Assembly (NCBI GenBank): GCA_947503245.1 | Contig: CANNCV010000001.1 | Location: 1,965,890-2,029,889 of the forward strand | Source of the DNA: an uncultured Sphingomonadaceae bacterium | GTDB lineage: Bacteria; Pseudomonadota; Alphaproteobacteria; Sphingomonadales; Sphingomonadaceae | Direction: 5' to 3' | DNA: 64,000 bases | The notes under the pieces: generated by a model | The model's input: the letters and a program-made list of their open reading frames with translations, nothing else | Told to the model about the DNA's origin: nothing | Database searches by the model: none | Made by a program: the position numbers and the translations under genes | Shown here: piece after piece, positions 9,856-19,576 of the stretch | How positions within the stretch are numbered: the stretch's first letter is position 1 | Layout of the letters: every line of letters begins with the position of its first letter

Positions 9856-11388
9856 GTGTCCAAGAAAAACGCTTTGCCCGTCACACGCGCTGACGACTTT
9901 GCAAAATGGTACCAGGTCGCCATCGCCGAAGCCGATATGGCCGAAGAGTCTGGCGTCCGCGGTTGTATGATTATGCGCCCATGGGGCTATGGCATTTGGG
10001 AACGGATGCAAAGGTTGCTTGATGACCGCATCAAAGCGACTGGTCATGAAAATTGCTATTTTCCGCTCTTTATCCCCTTATCCTATTTCGCAAAAGAGGC
10101 TGAGCATGTTGACGGCTTTGCCAAGGAAATGGCGGTTGTTACGCATCACCGGTTGAAAGCAGGACCCAAAGGGCTTGATGTTGATCCGCAGGCAAAACTT
10201 GAAGAGCCTCTGGTTGTTCGCCCCACATCAGAAACCGTTATCGGAACAGCATTTGCCAGATGGCTGCAAAGCTGGCGGGATCTGCCTATCAAAATAAACC
10301 AATGGGCCAATGTTGTCCGCTGGGAAATGCGCACCCGCATGTTTTTGCGGACAAGTGAGTTTCTCTGGCAAGAAGGCCATACTGCGCATGCCAATGAGCA
10401 GGAAGCCGTTGATGAAACATTGATGATTTTAGAAATGTACCGTCAGTTTGCTCAGGACGATCTGGCGATGCCGGTGGTGGCCGGCGAAAAGCCAGAAAAT
10501 GAGCGCTTTCCCGGTGCGGTATCAACCTATTCGATCGAAGCGATGATGCAGGATGGCAAAGCTTTGCAAGCCGGAACATCGCACTATCTGGGCACCAATT
10601 TCAGCGAAGCGCAAAATATCCGTTATCAGGATAAAGAAGGCCAATTCCAATTTGCGCACACCACAAGTTGGGGTGTTTCCACGCGGATGGTTGGCGGTGT
10701 CATCATGTCGCATGGCGATGATGATGGTTTGCGCATTCCACCACGTATTGCGCCATATCAGGTCGTGATTATTCCCATGTTGCGGGATAAGCCCGAAGAC
10801 GAGGCCTTGCTGGAATATTGCAAATCCATCCGCCAGTCTATTGCAGCCGCCAATAGCTTGGGTGAGCCTGTTCGTGTTCACCTTGATAGCCGCAGCGGTA
10901 AAGCGGCGCAGAAGCGTTGGGCATGGGTTAAAAAGGGCGCACCGCTGATTTTGGAAATTGGTGGGCGTGATGCAGAGGGCGGTAATGTAACGCTGTTGAA
11001 CCGTTGTGATCTTTATCAGGAAAATGGCAAATTGGCTTCACAGCTCATTGCCAAAGACGATATTGCACAAACTGTTTCTGGCCTATTGAGTGATATTCAA
11101 GAGCAGCTCTTCACCGAGGCTCAAGCACGTACGGAAAGCAATATCCGTTCTGATATTGATACGCTTGATGCGTTGGATGCGTTCTTTAAAGCAGATAAGC
11201 ATGCAGGATGGCTGGAAGTCAGCTGGTCCAAGCCGACTGGCGAAGCATTGGTTGCGGTCGAGGAACAACTTAAGGCGCGCAAACTGACATTGCGCAATGT
11301 GCCCAGCGGCAAGGAAATCGCTGAGGGCATCTGCATATTCTCCGGTAATCCAGCTGTTGAGCGCATCCTGGTAGGGCGGTCTTATTAA
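9856..11388 (+). CDS. proS: Prolyl-tRNA synthetase, archaeal/eukaryal type
   Basis: Class II aminoacyl-tRNA synthetase charging tRNA-Pro. At 510 residues, without the editing insertion of the long bacterial form, and with motifs such as WEMRTRMFLRTSEFLWQEGH (motif 2 region), it is the archaeal/eukaryal-like (ProS type 3) enzyme found in some bacterial lineages. RPTSETVIG of the proline pocket is near residue 120. I chose the GTG at 9856 since the conserved N-terminus begins there; an open extension to 9760 overlaps phaR and has no family similarity. The C-terminal zinc-binding extension is reduced, ending at a GNPAVERILVGRSY tail. Confidence 0.93.
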   Translation: MSKKNALPVTRADDFAKWYQVAIAEADMAEESGVRGCMIMRPWGYGIWERMQRLLDDRIKATGHENCYFPLFIPLSYFAKEAEHVDGFAKEMAVVTHHRLKAGPKGLDVDPQAKLEEPLVVRPTSETVIGTAFARWLQSWRDLPIKINQWANVVRWEMRTRMFLRTSEFLWQEGHTAHANEQEAVDETLMILEMYRQFAQDDLAMPVVAGEKPENERFPGAVSTYSIEAMMQDGKALQAGTSHYLGTNFSEAQNIRYQDKEGQFQFAHTTSWGVSTRMVGGVIMSHGDDDGLRIPPRIAPYQVVIIPMLRDKPEDEALLEYCKSIRQSIAAANSLGEPVRVHLDSRSGKAAQKRWAWVKKGAPLILEIGGRDAEGGNVTLLNRCDLYQENGKLASQLIAKDDIAQTVSGLLSDIQEQLFTEAQARTESNIRSDIDTLDALDAFFKADKHAGWLEVSWSKPTGEALVAVEEQLKARKLTLRNVPSGKEIAEGICIFSGNPAVERILVGRSY

Positions 11389-11405
11389 CAAAGTGACCCC
11401 ATATT

Positions 11406-13751
11406 TTGCCCGCTAAGCGCTCATCAAACACAGTCATGCCAACTGCCAAGCAGGTTTTGGCGTTCATCGAGAACTCTGACGAACCTGCTGGGAAGCGAGA
11501 GATTGCGCGCCATTTCCGGTTACGCGGTGCAGAGAAAATTGCATTAAAAGCCTTATTGAAAGATATGGCCGACCAGGGCTTGATCGACAGCGCGCCGGGC
11601 AGAGCTTTTCACAAAATGGGCGGCATCCCACGCGTGACGGTGCTGCGCATCATTGATATTGAGGAAGGCCCTGTCGCCGTTCCAGATAATTGGCAGGCAG
11701 ATACGCCAGTCCCCAAATTGCGGATCGTTGAGCGCGGTAAGCGTAGCGCTTTAACCAAAGGCGACCGTATCTTGGCCCGTACGGAAGAACGCGGCGGGGG
11801 CTGGATTGCGCACCCCATGAAAAAGCTGCAAGCAAGTTCAGAGCTAGCATTAGGAGTTCTCGAGAAGGACAAAAATGGCAAATTGCTATTGATCCAAACC
11901 GATAAGACCAAAAGATATGAGCTGCCTGTCTCTGATGCCGGTGATGCTGAAATAGGACAATTGGTTGAGGCCGAAACCAAAGGTCCGCGCGGCCGCCAAC
12001 GGGCCTATGTGCGCAATATTATCGGCAACCCTATGCAGCCCGGGTCTTATTCAACAATCGCCATCCACAAATTTGATATTCCCGCAGCATTTACTGATAC
12101 GGTAATGAAAGAGGCGGAGATTGTCGCCAACTGGCCCTTGGACCCAGCCATTAGGGAAGATTTGCGTGACCTGCCTTTCATCGCGATTGATCCTGAAGAT
12201 GCGCGTGATCATGATGATGCAATATGGGCAAAGGCCGATGATGATGCGGACAATATGGGCGGCTTCCTCCTCAAAGTGGCCATTGCCGATGTCAGCCATT
12301 ATGTTCGCCCTGGCTCTGCGCTAGACAAGTCCGCAAGACAGCGCGGCAACAGTGTCTATTTTCCTGATCAAGTGGTGCCCATGCTGCCCATGCGATTGTC
12401 GGCCGATATATGCTCGCTAAAACAAGGTGAAGATCGTGCAGCCATGGTTTGCCATATGCAAATTGATGCTGATGGCAATATTCTGGCATGGCGGTTTAGC
12501 AAAGCCATTGTGCAGCTTACGCATAATGTGGCCTATGAAGATGCACAGGCACAATTTGATCAGGGCAAAAGCGCCTTGGCCAAGCAGGTTCTTACGCCTT
12601 TATGGAACTGCTGGGCCTTGCTGAAAAAAGCACGCGCTCGGCGTCAGCCGCTCGACCTTGATCTGCCCGAAAGGAAAGTCCAACTCGATAAAGATGGCAA
12701 GATAGCGGGCATTAGCACGAAGGAGAGGTTGGACGTTCATCGTCTTGTTGAGGATATGATGATCGCAGCCAATGTCGCTGCGGCCAAAGCATTGGAAGCG
12801 AAGAAACAGCCCGTCGCCTATCGCGTTCATGAAACACCGGCACGGGAAAAGTTGGTCGCTTTGAAGGAATATCTGGCAACTTTGGATATCAGCTTCGCCA
12901 TGGGGCAGGTCATTCAACCCAAAACCTTTAATGGCCTGATGAACAAGGTGCAGGACGAGGACATAAAGCATCTGGTCACCATTCAGGTGCTGCGAAGCCA
13001 GACACAGGCCTATTATGGCCCTACCAATTTGGGGCATTTCGGCTTGTCCTTAGGGCATTATGCGCATTTCACTTCACCCATAAGGCGCTATGCGGATTTG
13101 CTTGTTCATCGCGCTTTGGTCGATGGGTATAATCTGGCCGATGATATCAAAGCCGCAGCCAAGAAAGAGTTTGGCAGTGCCGGATTGCATGACAAAGACA
13201 AAGCCAATCTAAGCCCCATATGCGAAGCGATTTCAGGATATGAACGCCGCGCTATGGAAGCTGAGCGCGAGACGACCGACCGCTATATTGCGGCACATCT
13301 CTCAGGCCGCATTGGAGAGGTTTTTGATGTACGGATTACCGGCGTGCAAAAATTCGGATTTTTCGTGACAACCATAGAAATTGGCGGGGATGGACTTGTC
13401 CCTGCCTCCACCTTAGGCCGTGAATATTTTCACTATGATGAGACATCACAAGTTCTTATCGGTGAAGTCAGCGATAAAAAATATGCTACAGGTCAGCGGC
13501 TTAGAATGCGATTGACCCAAGCCAATGCCATTTCCGGTGCTATGACCTTCGCGCCGATAAGGGATGATGAGGAAGGTTTTTTTGCTGGCGATGGTGGCAC
13601 AGGAACCGCAAAGCTTGGCCAATCACTAGATGACGATCGCGCGCGCCGCAAAGCGCGGCATAAAGCCCGCAATAAAGGTAAGGTCGGTCCTGGAAAATCA
13701 GGCACATTTCGCCGTGGTAAAAGAGGCAAGCCCGCCAATATCAAGAAATGA
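11406..13751 (+). CDS. rnr: Ribonuclease R
   Basis: 3'-5' processive exoribonuclease of the RNB family that degrades structured RNA. An N-terminal winged-helix region (about residues 10-70) and cold-shock domains are followed by the RNB catalytic domain, with the metal-binding acidic motif beginning at Asp262 (DPEDARDHDD). A C-terminal S1 RNA-binding domain (about 640-720) and a basic Lys/Arg-rich tail complete the usual architecture. The listed start is a TTG at 11406; an ATG at 11436 would shorten it by ten residues and is equally plausible. It is 17 bases downstream of proS, likely the same transcript. Confidence 0.94.
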   Translation: MPAKRSSNTVMPTAKQVLAFIENSDEPAGKREIARHFRLRGAEKIALKALLKDMADQGLIDSAPGRAFHKMGGIPRVTVLRIIDIEEGPVAVPDNWQADTPVPKLRIVERGKRSALTKGDRILARTEERGGGWIAHPMKKLQASSELALGVLEKDKNGKLLLIQTDKTKRYELPVSDAGDAEIGQLVEAETKGPRGRQRAYVRNIIGNPMQPGSYSTIAIHKFDIPAAFTDTVMKEAEIVANWPLDPAIREDLRDLPFIAIDPEDARDHDDAIWAKADDDADNMGGFLLKVAIADVSHYVRPGSALDKSARQRGNSVYFPDQVVPMLPMRLSADICSLKQGEDRAAMVCHMQIDADGNILAWRFSKAIVQLTHNVAYEDAQAQFDQGKSALAKQVLTPLWNCWALLKKARARRQPLDLDLPERKVQLDKDGKIAGISTKERLDVHRLVEDMMIAANVAAAKALEAKKQPVAYRVHETPAREKLVALKEYLATLDISFAMGQVIQPKTFNGLMNKVQDEDIKHLVTIQVLRSQTQAYYGPTNLGHFGLSLGHYAHFTSPIRRYADLLVHRALVDGYNLADDIKAAAKKEFGSAGLHDKDKANLSPICEAISGYERRAMEAERETTDRYIAAHLSGRIGEVFDVRITGVQKFGFFVTTIEIGGDGLVPASTLGREYFHYDETSQVLIGEVSDKKYATGQRLRMRLTQANAISGAMTFAPIRDDEEGFFAGDGGTGTAKLGQSLDDDRARRKARHKARNKGKVGPGKSGTFRRGKRGKPANIKK

Positions 13752-13760
13752 ATTGAGCAT

Positions 13761-13785
13761 GTGCCTGCTGAAATCAGCAAGGCAC
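13761..13785 (+). terminator. Hairpin after rnr
   Basis: GTGCC and GGCAC, with an inner GCTGA/TCAGC stem, form an interrupted hairpin starting 10 bases after the rnr stop. There is only a weak T-rich stretch afterwards, so termination is possible but uncertain. Confidence 0.35.
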
Positions 13786-13894
13786 AGCTATGCTTTCTGT
13801 GCTGCAACATTTTCTTGTTTTGTTAGTGAGCAACCCACACCCACCTTGAACTGGTAATGATAGCCTGTTTCATGCAGCCCCATAAAAGGATAAT

Positions 13895-14416
13895 ATGATG
13901 TCTCTATTGCCGCGCACAAAAACCCCTGACCTTGAATTGCCTTTGATACAAGGCAGCGCATTCTCTCTGTCAGAGAGTGATGCAGAAAATTTCACACTGC
14001 TTATTTTCTATCGCGGTAAACACTGCCCGATATGCGGTATTCAGCTCAAAGAGACCCAGCAGCAATTGGATGAACTCGCAAAGCGGGGCATTAAAGCTGT
14101 AGCTATCAGTATGGATGACAAAGAGCGTGCGGAAGATTCTGCAAAGTCATGGGGCATTGATAATCTGCCATTGGCCTATGGTTTGAATGAAGAACAAGCC
14201 CGCAGCTATGGTTTGTATATTTCAGAAGGCATTAGCGAAAAAGAACCTGCGCGCTTTTCAGAGCCTGGCATGTTTCTGGTACGCCCTGATCAATCACTAT
14301 ATTTTGCGAGTGTGCAGACCATGCCATTCACTCGCCCTGCATTGGATGCTCTGCTAATGGGCGTCGATTATGCATTGAAAAACGACTATCCGGCACGCGG
14401 AGAAGTCGCTGCTTAA
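13895..14416 (+). CDS. Peroxiredoxin-like (AhpC/TSA family) protein
   Basis: A 173-residue thioredoxin-fold protein. The redox segment FYRGKHCPICGIQLKE has a CxxC pair near residues 50-53, in place of the single peroxidatic Cys with T/SxxC spacing of classical peroxiredoxins, placing it among the peroxiredoxin-like AhpC/TSA proteins. It likely reduces peroxides or acts as a thiol-disulfide reductase in the cytoplasm, as there is no signal peptide. AAGGA about 8 bases upstream supports the start. The strong terminator after it indicates that the transcription unit ends here. Confidence 0.8.
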   Translation: MMSLLPRTKTPDLELPLIQGSAFSLSESDAENFTLLIFYRGKHCPICGIQLKETQQQLDELAKRGIKAVAISMDDKERAEDSAKSWGIDNLPLAYGLNEEQARSYGLYISEGISEKEPARFSEPGMFLVRPDQSLYFASVQTMPFTRPALDALLMGVDYALKNDYPARGEVAA

Positions 14417-14448
14417 TTAAGGTTTCGGCATATGTCCGTATAACAGTT

Positions 14449-14491
14449 ACGGCGCTGGCTCTTCTCCATGGGGTCAGCGCCGTTTTCTTTT
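14449..14491 (+). terminator. Strong rho-independent terminator after the peroxiredoxin-like gene
   Basis: ACGGCGCTG (14449-14457) pairs perfectly with CAGCGCCGT (14475-14483), with two more pairs inside, and is followed directly by TTTTCTTTT. It sits between two convergent genes and faces the plus-strand one. Confidence 0.85.
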
Positions 14492-14501
14492 GTTTATAAG
14501 A

Positions 14502-14960
14502 TCAGCTCAATCGGTCAATTTCTTCATTTGATAAAGAACCAGGAATCACCATGACAGGGCAGGGCAGTGCACCAGCTGAGGCCGCAGCAAAATGTGCAAC
14601 CAATGGACCTGGTGCGCCAGTAGCCGCGGCGCCCAAAACCAAAGCGGCGACATCTTCATGTTCCTTAAGAAAGCCCTTTAGCATCTCCACAGCATCACCA
14701 TGCATCACAGATATTGCCGGCCTTTGCCCTGACTGGTTGAAATAATCGCCAGCTGCTCCGGCAACCAAAGCCTCTGCTCTGCGTTCGGCTTCATCTTCAA
14801 TAGTCGCTTGAACTGCGCCCCAGGCAACAAATTGCTCTTTAGGGACCAATGCCAAGATATGCACAACTCCGCCGGTCTTTGCAGCACGCCGCATAGCAAA
14901 GCGCAACGCTATTCTTGCTTCGTCTGTTTCATCGATAACCGCCAGATATTTGCGTAACAT
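14502..14960 (-). CDS. Universal stress protein UspA family
   Basis: A single-domain 152-residue Usp. The N-terminus MLRKYLAVIDETDEAR is the usual first strand and loop. The C-terminal nucleotide-binding signature is present as a Gly-rich stretch (LVLGAAATGAPGPL followed by PVMVIPG near residues 108-142), although the canonical GxxGxxxxxxxxxG(S/T) is degenerate. ATP binding is therefore uncertain. It is transcribed towards the terminator and divergently from the PDH E2 gene, with a 127-base shared upstream region. Confidence 0.82.
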   Translation of the reverse strand: MLRKYLAVIDETDEARIALRFAMRRAAKTGGVVHILALVPKEQFVAWGAVQATIEDEAERRAEALVAGAAGDYFNQSGQRPAISVMHGDAVEMLKGFLKEHEDVAALVLGAAATGAPGPLVAHFAAASAGALPCPVMVIPGSLSNEEIDRLS

Positions 14961-15087
14961 ATCAACCCCTACATATTTTGCATAAGAATTTGCGCCATTT
15001 TTTCTGGATTAGCAAGCAATATACACTTGACCGCACCCCCCTAAAAATCGCAAATGAGCATTCAGGTTTTTATCCCCAAGAGGTCTC

Positions 15088-16401
15088 ATGGCTGTTGAAA
15101 TTAAAATGCCCGCTCTTTCTCCAACTATGGAGGAAGGCACTCTCGCTAAATGGCTGCTAAAAGAAGGCGATGACGTCGTCTCCGGCAATATTATGGCCGA
15201 AATCGAAACCGATAAGGCTACCATGGAATTTGAAGCCGTTGATGAAGGCGTTATTGCCAAAATCCTTGTGCCCGAAGGTTCGGAAAATGTAGCGGTTGGA
15301 ACCGCTATCGCTATTTTGGCGGAAGATGGCGAAAGCACAGACGATGCAATTGCTGCTATGTCTGGTAGCAGCGGTGCGCCAGAACCGGCTAAAGCCAAAG
15401 CAAAACCCGCTGCTCCTGAAGAAAAGCCGGCAGAAAAAAAAGTGGTCGCGGCGGAAACTTCTAATGCGGCTTCCTCCGCTGGAACCGGTTCCCAAAAAGA
15501 TGGTCGTATTAAGGCCAGTCCACTTGCACGGCGTATTGCATCGAACAAAGGTGTCGATCTTGCAGCCGTAACAGGCACAGGTCCGAAAGGCCGTGTTGTT
15601 AAAGCAGATGTTGAAGGCTTTACACCGGAAGCTGCAACAAAAGCACCCGCAGCAGCAGCATCCACAAGTACCAGTGCCGCTCCTGTAGAAGCCAAGCCGT
15701 TTACGACAGACATTCCGCATAGTTCAGAAAAGCTCAACAATGTGCGCAAGGTTATTGCGCGTCGCTTGACCGAAGCGAAGCAGACTGTCCCACATATTTA
15801 TCTAACGGTAAATATTCAGCTCGATGCGTTGCTGAAATTGCGCAGCCAGCTCAATAGTGCACTGGAATCAAAAGGCATTAAGCTCTCAGTCAATGACCTG
15901 CTCATCAAAGCATTGGCAAAAGCGCTTATGGAAGTGCCGAAATGCAATGTCAGCTTTGCTGGTGATCAGCTTATCACTTATGAACGGGCCGATATATCGG
16001 TCGCCGTGGCTGCCCCTTCTGGTCTGATCACGCCGATCATCAAAGAGGCCGATACCAAGTCGCTTTCAGCCATTTCTACAGAGATGAAGGAATTGGCCGG
16101 CAAAGCGCGTGAAGGCAAATTGCAGCCTCATGAATACCAAGGCGGTACGGCCAGCATTTCCAATATGGGTATGTTCGGCATCAGCCAGTTTGATGCCGTT
16201 ATCAACCCGCCACAAGGCATGATTTTGGCCGTTGGGGCAGGGGAAAAACGCCCCGCAGTGATTGACGATTCTCTGCAAATCGCCACCATGATGAGCGTGA
16301 CCGGCAGCTTTGATCATCGCTCCATTGACGGTGCAGATGGCGCGCAGCTTATGAAAGCGCTTAAAGAATTGATCGAAAACCCAATGGGATTGGTGGCGTA
16401 A
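15088..16401 (+). CDS. pdhC: Pyruvate dehydrogenase E2 (dihydrolipoamide acetyltransferase)
   Basis: E2 core of the pyruvate dehydrogenase complex, transferring acetyl from lipoyl to CoA. One N-terminal lipoyl domain has the lipoylated Lys43 in [10 protein letters not shown]. An Ala/Pro/Lys-rich linker leads to the peripheral-subunit binding domain (about residues 139-175, [17 protein letters not shown]), a second Ala/Ser-rich linker, and the catalytic domain with His410 and Asp414 in [10 protein letters not shown]. The 437-residue length and single lipoyl domain match alphaproteobacterial PDH E2. The E1 genes are not in the window. lpd follows immediately, sharing the transcript. Confidence 0.94.
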   Translation: MAVEIKMPALSPTMEEGTLAKWLLKEGDDVVSGNIMAEIETDKATMEFEAVDEGVIAKILVPEGSENVAVGTAIAILAEDGESTDDAIAAMSGSSGAPEPAKAKAKPAAPEEKPAEKKVVAAETSNAASSAGTGSQKDGRIKASPLARRIASNKGVDLAAVTGTGPKGRVVKADVEGFTPEAATKAPAAAASTSTSAAPVEAKPFTTDIPHSSEKLNNVRKVIARRLTEAKQTVPHIYLTVNIQLDALLKLRSQLNSALESKGIKLSVNDLLIKALAKALMEVPKCNVSFAGDQLITYERADISVAVAAPSGLITPIIKEADTKSLSAISTEMKELAGKAREGKLQPHEYQGGTASISNMGMFGISQFDAVINPPQGMILAVGAGEKRPAVIDDSLQIATMMSVTGSFDHRSIDGADGAQLMKALKELIENPMGLVA

Positions 16402-17796
16402 ATGTCTGAAAAATTTGATCTTGTTGTTCTCGGCTCTGGCCCGGGTGGATATGTCGCTGCCATACGCGCTGCACAGCTTAAAATGAAAGTCGCCATTGTT
16501 GAGCGCGAGCGGCTGGGCGGCATTTGCCTCAATTGGGGGTGTATTCCGACAAAAGCACTGCTGCGCACATCCGAAATTTTCCATTATATGAGCCATGCCG
16601 ATAGCTATGGTTTGAAAGTGGAAAAGGCGAGTTTTGAGCTTGAAAAAGTGGTCAAACGCTCGCGCGGTGTATCAGGTCAGCTTAATGCTGGTGTCAAAGG
16701 CCTGATGAAAAAGAACAAGATCACCGTTGTCGAAGGTACAGGCAAGCTGACTGCACCGGGCAAATTATCGGTCACTCAGGGCGATCAGGTGCGGGAGTTG
16801 GAAGCTCCGGAAATATTGGTGGCCACTGGCGCACGCGCGCGCGATCTTCCTTTTGCTCAGGCCGATGGCAAGCGTATCTGGACCTATCGCCACGCAATGA
16901 CGCCAGAAACCATGCCAGAAAAATTGCTGGTTATCGGCTCAGGTGCCATTGGTGTAGAATTTGCCAGCTTCTATAGTGATATGGGCGCAGATGTGACCAT
17001 CGTTGAGATGCTGGATCGCATTTTGCCAGTCGAAGATGCTGATATCAGTGCACATATGGAAAAAACCCTCAAAAAACAGGGCATGACCATATTGACCGGT
17101 GCGGGTGTTGAAGACCTGAAAAGTGATGGGAAGACCGTCACTGCTAAGATTAAGACCAAGCAAGGCAAGGTGGAAACACAGCAATTTAGCCATGCAATTA
17201 TTGCTATTGGTATTGTCCCTAACACCAATGATATTGGGCTTGAAGAACTGGGCATCGAAACCGATCGCGGACATATCAAGGTCGATGGCTATGGTCGCAC
17301 CAATGTTCCCGGCATCCGCGCAATTGGTGATGTCACCGGCCCGCCATGGCTCGCGCATAAAGCCAGTCATGAAGGCGTTGTGGCTATTGAGCATATCGCC
17401 GGCAATAATCCTCATCCCTTCGAAACATGGAATATCCCTGGCTGCACCTATTCACGGCCACAAGTCGCATCGGTTGGACTGACAGAAGCGAAGGCCAAAG
17501 AAGCTGGACACAAGGTCAAAATTGGCAATTTCCCCTTTATCGGCAATGGCAAAGCAATTGCTTTGGGCGAAGCCGATGGCTTTATCAAAACTGTCTTTGA
17601 TGCAGAGACGGGCGAGTTATTGGGGGCGCATATGATCGGCGCAGAAGTCACGGAATTGATCCAAGGCTATGCCATTGCGCGTCAGTTGGAGAGCACAGAA
17701 GAAGATTTGATGCACACAATCTTCCCGCATCCAACATTGAGCGAAATGATGCATGAGTCGGTGTTGTCAGCCTATGGCAAAGCGCTCCATTTCTAG
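16402..17796 (+). CDS. lpd: Dihydrolipoyl dehydrogenase (E3)
   Basis: Flavoprotein that reoxidises dihydrolipoamide with NAD+. The FAD-binding GSGPGG is at residues 11-16, the redox disulfide is Cys42 and Cys47 in GGICLNWGCIPT, the NAD-binding GSGAIG is near 180, and the catalytic pair is His443 and Glu448 in FPHPTLSE. The start codon directly abuts the E2 stop. The 464-residue length is standard. It serves the neighbouring E2 and possibly other 2-oxoacid complexes. Confidence 0.95.
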   Translation: MSEKFDLVVLGSGPGGYVAAIRAAQLKMKVAIVERERLGGICLNWGCIPTKALLRTSEIFHYMSHADSYGLKVEKASFELEKVVKRSRGVSGQLNAGVKGLMKKNKITVVEGTGKLTAPGKLSVTQGDQVRELEAPEILVATGARARDLPFAQADGKRIWTYRHAMTPETMPEKLLVIGSGAIGVEFASFYSDMGADVTIVEMLDRILPVEDADISAHMEKTLKKQGMTILTGAGVEDLKSDGKTVTAKIKTKQGKVETQQFSHAIIAIGIVPNTNDIGLEELGIETDRGHIKVDGYGRTNVPGIRAIGDVTGPPWLAHKASHEGVVAIEHIAGNNPHPFETWNIPGCTYSRPQVASVGLTEAKAKEAGHKVKIGNFPFIGNGKAIALGEADGFIKTVFDAETGELLGAHMIGAEVTELIQGYAIARQLESTEEDLMHTIFPHPTLSEMMHESVLSAYGKALHF

Positions 17797-17946
17797 GCTT
17801 TCTCAATCAAACTTGCTTTAAGGACTCTGCATAAATTATTGATAAAGATGCATTTCATTGCAAATACCCCTAAGAAGTAAAATAACTCCAGACATATGGA
17901 ACTTTCTGATGAAAAGGAGTAACATATATGGAGAAGGGGATATAAA

Positions 17947-18279
17947 ATGATAATCGCAAGCGCTCTTTTTCTTTTCGTTGCTCAAGCAGATGATGTTGAA
18001 AAAAACCGGGTGAAGCTGGCTAACTGTGTTGCCAAGGTAACGATAGACCATATTGGCAAAAAAACGCCCAAGCCTCTTTTCGAAGATGCGGCCAGATCGT
18101 CCTGTGCGAAAGAAAAAGCAAAATATACATCGTCAATTAAAGCTGATGAAATCAAATTTGGTGCCTCTGAAGATGAAGCAAGCGAATATGCCTCTGAAGA
18201 AGCAGAGAACGTCGTAGATTCATACATAAATGGCTATGATGACTATTTGGAAACTAACACCATTCCAACTCTCGAATAG
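17947..18279 (+). CDS. Small secreted or periplasmic protein of unknown function
   Basis: A 110-residue protein with a short hydrophobic N-terminus (IIASALFLFVAQA) that reads as a signal peptide cleaved near residue 15. The mature part is charged, acidic towards the end (SEDEASEYASEEAENVVDSY) and has two cysteines about 30 residues apart. A purine-rich GGAGAAGGGG stretch lies upstream of the ATG. I do not recognise the family. It stands alone between lpd and the convergent oxygenase gene. Confidence 0.6.
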   Translation: MIIASALFLFVAQADDVEKNRVKLANCVAKVTIDHIGKKTPKPLFEDAARSSCAKEKAKYTSSIKADEIKFGASEDEASEYASEEAENVVDSYINGYDDYLETNTIPTLE

Positions 18280-18317
18280 TCAGCAAAGCGTTCGCTATAG
18301 ACGAAAACGTATAGCGG

Positions 18318-19478
18318 CTAGGCTTCGGACAAAACCAGACTGCCTAAACATACAAGCTTCGCCAAAAGCTCTAAACTTGCTTGAGAATTGGCAAGCTTCT
18401 CTTCGAATGCATTATTATGCTCACGGCATATCTGCTTTGCCAATACGGCCTCCTTACCGTTACATTTGATACAATGTCCATCTACGAAGAGTGAGACAAT
18501 GCCATCCATATGCTCGACATAGGAAAAACGGCTTGAAATATTCCGGCTAAATACAGTTTTGTTGGTTATATATTGGGCGATTTTTTTGGGGCTAATGGCC
18601 GTATCATCCGCTTGTGGCAAATCCCCATATTTGGGCTCTGTGCTATATCGCCCAAACCATTGCGCAAAGCGATCGCGATCAGACAATGATTCAGTTATCA
18701 TCATATGCAATTTCTCAATGGCAGCACTATCTATCTCCCCCGCATTGCTTTGTTGGTTAAGATCGGGATCGGGATAACGCACGTCATCCTCCATATTATC
18801 CAGCAAGAAATCGCAAAAATGGGTTAGGAGGTCACTGCGTGAGGGCGCACGAAAGCCAATTGAATAGGTCATGCAATCGTCACCAATAGCGACGCCATTA
18901 TGCGATACACCAGGAGGAATATAAAGGATATCGCCAGCTTCGCATATCCATTCATCGGCTGGCTGAAATTCGGCCAATTGTCGCAAATCATCATGCGGCT
19001 TTAATGCAGTATCATTGTCACAAACAGCGCCAACCTGCCATTTTCGCTTGCCTGCGCCTTGAATAAGGAAGACATCGTAATTGTCAAAATGCGGACCAAC
19101 GCCGCCTTTATCAGCCGCGAAACTCACCATGACATCATCAATGCGCCAATCAGGGATAAAGCGGAACGGCCCGATAAGGGCGTGGACCTGCGGAATATAT
19201 TGATCGACCGCCTGTACCAGCAATGTCCAACGCTCATTGCCCAATTGCGGAAAGATGGTTTCATCAAACGGACCATGCTGCATAGACCAATGGCTAGCCT
19301 GTCCTTGTACGTTCTCGGATATAAGGCGTGCCTCAACACCCTCTTCACAGGCAAGGCCGGCCAATTCTTCCGGCGCCAACGGGTTAGACCATTCACGCCA
19401 TGAGTTTTTGATAAACAAAGGGCGCTTCTGCCAATATTCCCGCAAAAAAGATGCGCTATCAAAATTCTGTAATTCCAT
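18318..19478 (-). CDS. roxA: RoxA-like cupin (JmjC) ribosomal protein arginine hydroxylase
   Basis: A 386-residue 2-oxoglutarate/Fe(II) oxygenase of the YcfD/RoxA type, which in E. coli hydroxylates an arginine of ribosomal protein L16. The iron site begins with His130-x-Asp132 in GPHFDNYDVFLIQ, with a distal His in the PPGVSHNGVAIG segment. The REYWQKRPLFIKN opening and the RIDDVMVSFA strand are typical of the group. I chose the start at 19478 because family similarity begins at MELQNFD; the frame is open 23 codons further upstream. The ribosomal substrate is inferred from the family. Confidence 0.85.
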   Translation of the reverse strand: MELQNFDSASFLREYWQKRPLFIKNSWREWSNPLAPEELAGLACEEGVEARLISENVQGQASHWSMQHGPFDETIFPQLGNERWTLLVQAVDQYIPQVHALIGPFRFIPDWRIDDVMVSFAADKGGVGPHFDNYDVFLIQGAGKRKWQVGAVCDNDTALKPHDDLRQLAEFQPADEWICEAGDILYIPPGVSHNGVAIGDDCMTYSIGFRAPSRSDLLTHFCDFLLDNMEDDVRYPDPDLNQQSNAGEIDSAAIEKLHMMITESLSDRDRFAQWFGRYSTEPKYGDLPQADDTAISPKKIAQYITNKTVFSRNISSRFSYVEHMDGIVSLFVDGHCIKCNGKEAVLAKQICREHNNAFEEKLANSQASLELLAKLVCLGSLVLSEA

Positions 19479-19576
19479 AAATAATCGTAATCCGCAGTAT
19501 CGATAACACTGACCGACACGGCGAGCAGCGCCAGCTGTGTCTAGCATTATTACGCGCGAATGATAAGGACAGCGCT

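Noticed and set aside
15157..15720. 187-residue Cys-rich open frame antisense to the E2 gene
   Set aside because: It is the mirror of the Ala/Pro/Lys-rich linker of the E2 gene and shows no start site or family features.
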